This document shows positions 7,292-12,798 of a stretch of DNA of 12,798 nucleotides, in pieces. Made by a program: the position numbers and the translations under genes. The notes beneath the pieces are model-generated. The model was given only the letters and a program-made list of their open reading frames with translations, did not search any database and was not told where the DNA came from. This DNA comes from Paludibacteraceae bacterium (GTDB lineage Bacteria > Bacteroidota > Bacteroidia > Bacteroidales > Paludibacteraceae). Positions within the stretch are counted from its first letter, which is position 1. Each line of letters opens with the position of its first letter. The stretch is from positions 1 through 12,798 of the forward strand of contig JAKSMY010000050.1 in the NCBI GenBank assembly GCA_024400275.1, read 5' to 3'.

Positions 7292-8800
7292 ATGAAACGT
7301 ATTTCATTTATCTATTTAGCCATTGTCGCTATAGCTTTCTCGGCTTGTAATTTTTTAGATCGCGAGCCGCATGACACGATAAATCCGGATGTTGAAGTGA
7401 CGGACCAAGTGGCCGTTTCGTTAGCGAATGCTTGCTACCGTACCCTTCAATCCAGTAATATGTATAATATGCGTTTATGGTCGTTGGACATTATTGCCGG
7501 TAACTCGTTGGTAGGTGCCGGGGGCGGTGATGACGGTTTGGAAACGATTCAGGCTGCTAATTTCATTGCGCAAGCCGATAACGGTTTTGCCTTGTATATT
7601 TGGCGTTCGCCTTGGGTGGGTATCGGTCAATGCAATATCCTTATTCAAAGTATGGAAAACGCTAAAGGCGTGAGTGAGGCCATTCATGACCAATGTCTGG
7701 GAGAAGCCCTCTTCCTGCGTGCGCACTACTACTATTTACTCGTGCGTCTATTCGGCGGTGTACCTGTCCGTACCACCCCTTACGAACCCGGTACATCAAC
7801 CGATATTGCCCGTAATACGGTCAATGAGGTGTATGACCTTATTATCAAAGATTGCCAACGCGCCATCGAATTGCTTCCTGCTAAAAGAGATTATGACGCC
7901 GACAATGTGGGACGTGCCAGCAAAGACGCTGCGTTAACGATGTTAGCAGACGTATATTTGACTCTCGCCTCTGAAGGTATCGAAGATTTTAAGCCGGAGA
8001 AAGGCTATTATGAGGAAGTGGTTGATTTATGCAATCAGGTGACGGACTTAGGTTATGATTTGAATGCCTGCCAATATGCCGCCAATTTTGATGCTACGAT
8101 AAACAACGGCGAAGAATCTATTTTTGAGGTTCAGTATTCGGGTAATACCGATTATGACTTCTGGGATAACAACCCCCAATCTTCTTGGTTGAGCACGTTT
8201 ATGGGTCCGCGTAACTCGGATTTTGTAGCCGGCAGTTATGGCTGGAATTTACCTACACAAGAATTTATGGACCAATACGAAGAGGGCGATTTGCGTAAGG
8301 ATATGACCGTCTTATATGAGGGTTGTCCTGATTTTGAAGGTATGACTTATAAGGCTTCTTATTCTAATACGGGTTATAATGTACGTAAGTTTTTAGTTCC
8401 GAAGTCTGTTTCTCCTGAAACCAATACCTCTGCTGCGAACTTTATTGTTTATCGTTATGCTGATGTATTGCTCAAGAAGGCAGAAGCACTCAACGAGTTA
8501 GGTCGTGGAGGCGAAGCCTGCACGCCTCTCAATATGGTTCGTCGCCGCGCAGGTTTGGCAGATGTACAGGCTGTGGGGCAGAACGAACTCCGCGAAAAAA
8601 TCATGCATGAGCGCCGTATCGAATTGGCATTCGAAGGTCATCGCTGGTTTGACATGATCCGTATTGACAACGGAGAGTATGCTTTACAGTTCTTACGCTC
8701 CATCGGAAAGACGAATATTACAAAGGAACGCCTCCTCTTCCCTATCCCGCAAACGGAAATGGATGCTAATCCCTTAATGGTACAAAACCCCGGATATTAA
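7292..8800 (+). CDS. susD: SusD-like outer-membrane glycan-binding lipoprotein
   Basis: This 502-residue surface lipoprotein forms the lid of the SusC transporter and binds incoming oligosaccharide. The signal peptide ends in a lipobox, AFSAC, with the lipidated Cys at residue 19. The helical TPR-like core includes the family pattern RAHYYYLLVRLFGGVPV (about 143-159). The C-terminal RagB/SusD signature reads YRYADVLLKKAEALNELG, then ERRIELAFEGHRWFDMIR near 440-457. Length is typical for the family. An in-frame ATG at 7280, only 1 base after the SusC stop, would add MVYT; the start at 7292 is preferred because it places MKR directly before the hydrophobic signal core. The 13-base gap after SusC implies one transcript and probably coupled translation. 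Binding specificity is inferred from context. Confidence 0.95.
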   Translation: MKRISFIYLAIVAIAFSACNFLDREPHDTINPDVEVTDQVAVSLANACYRTLQSSNMYNMRLWSLDIIAGNSLVGAGGGDDGLETIQAANFIAQADNGFALYIWRSPWVGIGQCNILIQSMENAKGVSEAIHDQCLGEALFLRAHYYYLLVRLFGGVPVRTTPYEPGTSTDIARNTVNEVYDLIIKDCQRAIELLPAKRDYDADNVGRASKDAALTMLADVYLTLASEGIEDFKPEKGYYEEVVDLCNQVTDLGYDLNACQYAANFDATINNGEESIFEVQYSGNTDYDFWDNNPQSSWLSTFMGPRNSDFVAGSYGWNLPTQEFMDQYEEGDLRKDMTVLYEGCPDFEGMTYKASYSNTGYNVRKFLVPKSVSPETNTSAANFIVYRYADVLLKKAEALNELGRGGEACTPLNMVRRRAGLADVQAVGQNELREKIMHERRIELAFEGHRWFDMIRIDNGEYALQFLRSIGKTNITKERLLFPIPQTEMDANPLMVQNPGY

Positions 8801-8821
8801 TTATTTAAAGACAGATTAGTT

Positions 8822-10297
8822 ATGAAACGAATCTATATAACCTTGGCAGCATTGATGCTCATAATGGTCGGCTGCCGCGAAAATTTCACCGAGTTGGATA
8901 AGGGTACGAATGGTCCCTTGGCTCTTACTCTCAAAACGGAAGCAAGTCTGGTCTTGGATGAACATAACCATGCAAAAGACGGACTGAGTTTAGAATGGAC
9001 TACCGGTACAAACGATAAAACAGGTAATGCCATCTTATACACTCTCCAAATGGCAAAAGCGGAAGATGCATATGAAAATGGAATTACATTACTTGAAAAT
9101 GCCAAACATATCTATACTTACGCTATTTCGGTAGAGGATTTTAACACAATCATATGTGATAGTTTTAAGGTTAATGTCGGCAAAGCCACTGATTTCAAAT
9201 TCCGTGTTAACGCTCATGGCATAGGTTTTGATAGCCAATTCGCAGAAACAGAGCAGACGGTAACCGCTTATCAACCTGTCACCACTGTTCTATATCTCAT
9301 TGGTGATGCTACCCCCGGCGGATGGTCTTTAGAAGCCCTCACCCCAATGGAGCGTTCGGACAATGGTATATTTACTTGGTCCGGTCACTTGGGCGTAGGC
9401 AACTTCAAAATGGTTCCCGAGAAGAACTTCTTGCCATCCTATAACAAAGGTGCAACAGAGACAGCCATTGTCTATCGCGGAGCCGATGCTGATCCCGACG
9501 AGCAATGGGTTATTGAAAACGCAGGAGACTACACCGTTAATGTTAATTTGCTTGATTTGACCATTGAAATAAAAGAAGGTGCTGTTCTTCGTCCGCGTTG
9601 GGAAGAACTCTTCCTGATTGGAAATGAGACCGACTGGAATTTTTGGGCGATGGTTCCTGACCCGCTCGATCCGTTCTTATTCCGTTTCGGTTGGAACTTC
9701 GTAAAAGGTGGTGAGTTTAAGTTCGGTACGGAAAGCGGCAACTGGGCGAATAACTTGAAAGCCACTTCGGATAATGCTCCTTATACACAACAGTCCATGA
9801 TGTATGTTCCCGGTTTTGATCCCGATATGAAGTGGAACCTGTTGGATACGGAACTTGGTGCTTATAAGATTTGTGTGGATATACGTGACGGATCGGAGCG
9901 TATGATGATGACTCCGTTTGTACCGTATGAGCAAATTTGGATGATTGGTGATGCTACAGCAGCAGGCTGGACACTGGATAATGCCGTTGAGATGAGTAAA
10001 GGTGGAGATGATTATACGTTCACTTGGACTGGAAGTTTAAATGCAGGCGAACTCAAGTTCACATGCGACCGCAAGGGTGATTGGTCTGGTGCCTGGTTTA
10101 TGTCTGACCAAGCCAATAAAGCACCGACAGGAGAGGAAGAACATATACTCTTTATCGACAAATCAAGCGAGGCTTGTAAAGCACAATACTTAGAAACCAA
10201 CATTGGCGATGTTGATCTTAAGTGGAAGATTCAAGAAGCCGGTAATTACACCATCGAACTGAATCAATTAAAAGAAACAATCACGATTAAACACTAA
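8822..10297 (+). CDS. SusF-like surface glycan-binding lipoprotein with three repeat domains
   Basis: This 491-residue lipoprotein is a non-catalytic glycan binder at the cell surface. The lipobox IMVGC places the lipidated Cys at residue 18. An N-terminal SusE-type immunoglobulin-like domain (about 25-145) has the opening pattern GPLALTLKTEASLVLDE and LEWTTGTN. Three tandem SusE/SusF-type carbohydrate-binding domains follow, beginning at about residues 158 (YLIGDATPGGW), 263 (LFLIGNETDWNFW) and 373 (WMIGDATAAGW), about 105-110 residues apart. Three domains and this length are like SusF (about 485 residues) rather than SusE (two domains). The middle repeat is divergent, lacking the GDAT..GW motif and having an insertion rich in Pro and Phe. 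It starts 21 bases after the SusD stop and is likely co-transcribed with it. Sequence alone does not prove dextran binding. Confidence 0.9.
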   Translation: MKRIYITLAALMLIMVGCRENFTELDKGTNGPLALTLKTEASLVLDEHNHAKDGLSLEWTTGTNDKTGNAILYTLQMAKAEDAYENGITLLENAKHIYTYAISVEDFNTIICDSFKVNVGKATDFKFRVNAHGIGFDSQFAETEQTVTAYQPVTTVLYLIGDATPGGWSLEALTPMERSDNGIFTWSGHLGVGNFKMVPEKNFLPSYNKGATETAIVYRGADADPDEQWVIENAGDYTVNVNLLDLTIEIKEGAVLRPRWEELFLIGNETDWNFWAMVPDPLDPFLFRFGWNFVKGGEFKFGTESGNWANNLKATSDNAPYTQQSMMYVPGFDPDMKWNLLDTELGAYKICVDIRDGSERMMMTPFVPYEQIWMIGDATAAGWTLDNAVEMSKGGDDYTFTWTGSLNAGELKFTCDRKGDWSGAWFMSDQANKAPTGEEEHILFIDKSSEACKAQYLETNIGDVDLKWKIQEAGNYTIELNQLKETITIKH

Positions 10298-10420
10298 AAT
10301 CATTTGGTTAATAATAATTGGTTAGTATGCGTTCCCCAAGAGAACTCGGTTGTCATCGCCGGGTCCGCTTGGGGATACGTGGAAAATTATGAATTAAGAG
10401 ATAATTTTGAATTTTGAAGT
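10298..10420 (+). other. 123-bp gap between SusF-like and GH66 genes
   Basis: This is the only sizeable gap inside the susC-to-GH66 run. It holds a compound hairpin (10328-10381) and an AT-rich tail with two tandem TTTTGAA heptamers (10405-10411 and 10412-10418) just before the GH66 start. A TAATTTTG at 10402-10409 resembles a -7 element. However, 10378-10381 reads CGTG where a TTTG is expected, and transcription would start within about 5 bases of the ATG, so it is not called a promoter. Confidence 0.5.
10328..10381 (+). promoter_or_regulatory. Compound intercistronic hairpin, no T-tract
   Basis: The outer stem pairs TCCCCAAG (10333-10340) perfectly with CTTGGGGA (10368-10375). Past a bulged T (10376) it extends through 10328-10332 with 10377-10381, including two G-U pairs. 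Inside, after AGA/CCG internal loops, ACTCGG (10344-10349) pairs with CCGGGT (10359-10364), with one U-G, closing on a 9-base loop (10350-10358). No run of T follows, so it is not a classical intrinsic terminator. Placed after the transport genes and before the GH66 enzyme gene, it could protect the upstream mRNA from 3' decay or lower downstream expression. The structure is read directly; its role is inferred. Confidence 0.65.
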
Positions 10421-12202
10421 ATGAGATTCTTGTCTGTTTTTTTACTATCCTGCGCCATATTCGTCGGTTGCAAAGAGAAGGAAACCGCTAATCGTCAGGT
10501 ACAACCAAACATTGAGAAAAAAGAGGTTAAGACCTGTATCAGTTCTGACCTTTGTTGGCATATAGAAACCGACAAGGCGTGCTATGCCCCCGGAGAACAA
10601 GTGTATTTCTCCACAGACGGAACGCCTACCGAGCAAACCTATATCCGTTATCGTAAGGCATCCGAAGTAATCAGCGATGAACGGTTACAAACCGACTCGT
10701 GGACATGGATAGCCCCCAAAGAAGACGGTTGCGGTTATATGGTAGAGATTTACCGGTTGCAAAGCGATTCAAGCCAATGTATCGTCGGAACGATAGCAGT
10801 GGATGTGTCTTCTGATTGGTCAATGTATCCCCGTTACGGGTTTGTGGGAACATACGATGCAAGCAAAACAGAGTCCGTCATTGCTCAGGAAGCAGCCTAC
10901 CTTAACCGGTGTCACATTAACGGAATACAGTTCTATGATTGGCATTGGAAACACCACCACCCCCTTGCCGGAACGAAAGAGAGTCCTATGGAACAATGGC
11001 AGGATATTGCAAAACGGACTGTCCTCAAACAAGTAGTAGAGAAGTATATCGAATCATTTCACAATTATAATATCAAGACAATGTTTTACAACCTTTGCTA
11101 TGGCGCGTTAGATGATGCCGGAGCAAGGGAAGAAGGAGTCAAATTGGAGTGGTACGCCTACAAAGACAAGTATCACACGGACTTTGACAAAATGGACTTT
11201 GACAATAATTGGGTGAGCGATATTTACCTGCTGAACCCCGGAAACGAAGACTGGCAGGCATTCCTGAGCGAACGTAACGAGGAAGTGTATTCCGTCTTTG
11301 ACTTTGACGGTTTTCACATTGACCAGTTAGGCGATTGGGGACAACACTATACTTATGAGGGACAACCGATAGCCTTTCCGCAAGCCTACGCTTCGTTTAT
11401 TAATGCTATGAAAAAGCAACATCCGGATAAACGCCTTGTTATGAACGCAGTAAGCAGTTTCGGTTCGCAAGCCATCTGCCAAACGGGCAATGTGGATTTT
11501 TCGTACAACGAACTTTGGGCAAGAGAAGACAATTTCACGGATATCTATTCGGTCATCAAGGGGACGGAGGTTTATAGTCAAGGCAAACTGAAATCTATTT
11601 TGGCGGCATATATGAATTACGAATGCGACCGCTGTCAGTTCAATGAACCGGGTGTCTTGCTTACGGATGCCGTCATCTTTGCGTTAGGCGGCGCTCACTT
11701 GGAATTAGGAGATCATATGCTTTGCCGCGAGTATTTCCCCTATACGGGCGTGACTATGTCACCGGCTCTACGCGACAAGATGATAAACTACTATGACTTT
11801 ATGACCGCTTATGAGACGCTACTGAGGGGATGCGGAGAAGAAGAAACTTTGGATGTCAAAGCCAAAGAGGGCAAGGTAAATATCACCGCTTGGCCGCCAA
11901 AACTCAAACACCTCACAACCTTTTCCCGCAAGCAAGGACAACGGCACATACTACATATACTCAATTTCCTCAATGCCGACCAACTCAGCTGGCGCGACCT
12001 GAAAGGAACGATGCCCGCACCTCGGCTGGTTGAGAACTTGACTGTTCAAGTGACAATAAACGAAACGGTTCACCACGTATACATCGCTTCTCCCGACTAT
12101 CATGGCGGAGCGTTGGTGGAATTGCCTTTTGAACAGGCAGACGGGCAAGTTAACTTCTCAATTCCGGGACTGAAATATTGGGATATGATTGTAATGGAGT
12201 AG
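10421..12202 (+). CDS. GH66 endo-dextranase, predicted surface lipoprotein
   Basis: This 593-residue enzyme is predicted to cut internal alpha-1,6 bonds of dextran. A lipobox FVGC puts the lipid Cys at residue 17. It is followed by KEKE, resembling the charged lipoprotein export signal of Bacteroidota, which favours the outer surface. A beta-sandwich N-terminal domain (about 40-130) precedes YPRYGF (136-141) and the GH66 (beta/alpha)8 barrel with QFYDWHWKHHHP (170-181). FDGFHIDQLGDWG contains Asp301, the expected nucleophile. YNELW contains Glu364, the expected acid/base; both are assigned by pattern to the Asp and Glu known from other dextranases. A C-terminal beta-sandwich begins near 495. 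The insert (CBM35) found in cycloisomaltooligosaccharide glucanotransferases appears absent, favouring plain dextranase. It carries 12 cysteines after the lipid Cys. It is probably co-transcribed with the genes before it, across a hairpin-bearing gap. Confidence 0.9.
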   Translation: MRFLSVFLLSCAIFVGCKEKETANRQVQPNIEKKEVKTCISSDLCWHIETDKACYAPGEQVYFSTDGTPTEQTYIRYRKASEVISDERLQTDSWTWIAPKEDGCGYMVEIYRLQSDSSQCIVGTIAVDVSSDWSMYPRYGFVGTYDASKTESVIAQEAAYLNRCHINGIQFYDWHWKHHHPLAGTKESPMEQWQDIAKRTVLKQVVEKYIESFHNYNIKTMFYNLCYGALDDAGAREEGVKLEWYAYKDKYHTDFDKMDFDNNWVSDIYLLNPGNEDWQAFLSERNEEVYSVFDFDGFHIDQLGDWGQHYTYEGQPIAFPQAYASFINAMKKQHPDKRLVMNAVSSFGSQAICQTGNVDFSYNELWAREDNFTDIYSVIKGTEVYSQGKLKSILAAYMNYECDRCQFNEPGVLLTDAVIFALGGAHLELGDHMLCREYFPYTGVTMSPALRDKMINYYDFMTAYETLLRGCGEEETLDVKAKEGKVNITAWPPKLKHLTTFSRKQGQRHILHILNFLNADQLSWRDLKGTMPAPRLVENLTVQVTINETVHHVYIASPDYHGGALVELPFEQADGQVNFSIPGLKYWDMIVME

Positions 12203-12222
12203 GGCGTAATTAATCAAAAATA

Positions 12223-12254
12223 TTTGCATATATAAGAAAAAATCCATACCTTTG
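12223..12254 (+). promoter_or_regulatory. Internal promoter for the GH97 gene
   Basis: TTTG at 12223-12226, then 20 bases, then TACCTTTG at 12247-12254: a perfect Bacteroidota promoter 21 bases past the GH66 stop. Transcription should start near 12261, leaving a leader of about 14 bases before the ATG at 12275. It implies that GH97 can be made even when the susC promoter is off. Its sequence closely resembles the ATPase promoter at 1081-1112, including TTTGCATATAT and TACCTTTGCAGC. Confidence 0.85.
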
Positions 12255-12274
12255 CAGCACGAATACAAAAAATT

Positions 12275-12798
12275 ATGAAACACCGTCTATCTCTTTGTGT
12301 AATCCTCCTTTGCGCTTCTTTGGCTTCGGCGGAAACGCTGAATATTCTTTCCCCGAATAAAGAACTCGTCTTAACTACCGGTGTGGATGAACAATCCCGC
12401 ATCTGGTATAGCGTCACTTGCAATGGGCAAGAAGTGATCCTGCCTTCCCGCCTCGGACTCGAACTTGTGGAAAAACAACAAGAACATTACTCTGTAGGCG
12501 GAGAGGAGGAAGGGCAGATAAGCACGTCAGCAATCAGCCTAAAGGCAGATGGGCAGATGGGCGGTCTTATGTCTGGGTTTGCGATAGAGGATACGGTTAC
12601 CTGCACGTTTGACGAGACATGGACTCCCGTTTGGGGCGAAGAAGCCACTATCCGTAACCACTATAACGAACTGCTCGTCACCTATCGCCAGACACCAAAC
12701 ACCCGTTTCATCCGTATCCGCTTTCGCGTATTCGATGAGGCGGTCGCTTTCCGTTATGAGTTTCCGGCATTAGGGTTGAACTACCTCGCTCTACAAGA
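12275..12798 (+). CDS. GH97 alpha-glucosidase-type glycoside hydrolase (5' part, cut by window edge)
   Basis: The first 174 codons of a gene that continues beyond the window. A signal peptide MKHRLSLCVILLCASLASA without a lipobox Cys predicts a soluble periplasmic enzyme. The residues after it form the N-terminal beta-sandwich of family GH97: NILSPNKELVLTTGVDEQ, then FDETWTPVWGEEATIRNHYNE split as FDETWTPVWGEE and ATIRNHYNE, and IRFRVFDEAVAFRYEFP. GH97 includes SusB, an inverting alpha-glucosidase that acts on maltooligosaccharides and also alpha-1,6 links, and retaining alpha-galactosidases. The catalytic residues that separate these lie beyond the edge, so the alpha-glucosidase reading rests on the dextranase context. 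It would finish degradation of imported isomaltooligosaccharides to glucose. It has its own promoter directly upstream. Confidence 0.88.
   Translation, partial: MKHRLSLCVILLCASLASAETLNILSPNKELVLTTGVDEQSRIWYSVTCNGQEVILPSRLGLELVEKQQEHYSVGGEEEGQISTSAISLKADGQMGGLMSGFAIEDTVTCTFDETWTPVWGEEATIRNHYNELLVTYRQTPNTRFIRIRFRVFDEAVAFRYEFPALGLNYLALQ

Noticed and set aside
10378..10409. Possible promoter for the GH66 gene (TAATTTTG at 10402-10409)
   Set aside because: The -33 position reads CGTG, and the implied start is about 5 bases from the ATG, so the match is probably due to the AT-rich tail.

Overview
The window looks like part of a Bacteroidales chromosome (Bacteroides/Prevotella type). Three things support this: a SusC/SusD outer-membrane pair, SusR-type and SusF-type partners, and promoters with the Bacteroidota layout TTTG-N20-TAnnTTTG instead of a sigma-70 -35/-10. 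Starts lack clear Shine-Dalgarno sequences, as is usual in this phylum. Species cannot be fixed from the sequence alone. No rRNA, tRNA, CRISPR array, insertion sequence or phage gene was seen.

Positions 1-155 hold no convincing gene, only a short C/A-rich heptamer repeat. At 156-1079 is an EamA/DMT-family inner-membrane transporter. At 1168-2427, with its own promoter, is a markedly AT-rich AAA-type ATPase with a DUF4143 C-terminal half. These two appear to be ordinary or accessory neighbours rather than part of the sugar system.

The rest is a polysaccharide utilization locus (PUL) predicted to use dextran or related alpha-1,6-glucans. A membrane-bound SusR-like regulator (2440-4026, minus) is divergent from the plus-strand run SusC (4294-7278), SusD (7292-8800), SusF-like glycan-binding lipoprotein (8822-10297), GH66 endo-dextranase lipoprotein (10421-12202) and GH97 exo-glucosidase (12275 to the right edge, truncated). 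In the inferred pathway, the surface GH66 cuts the polymer, the SusD and SusF-like lipoproteins hold it, SusC imports oligosaccharides, periplasmic GH97 trims them to glucose, and the periplasmic half of the regulator senses a product and drives the susC promoter.

The non-coding DNA of the PUL is the least expected part. The 267-bp divergent intergenic region carries a pair of TTTGCAAA palindromes on the regulator promoter and a stable hairpin at the predicted 5' end of the susC mRNA. A compound two-stem hairpin without a T-tract lies between the SusF-like and GH66 genes. The GH97 gene has its own perfect promoter, nearly identical to that of the unrelated ATPase gene. All functional assignments come from reading motifs by eye; no database search was run.
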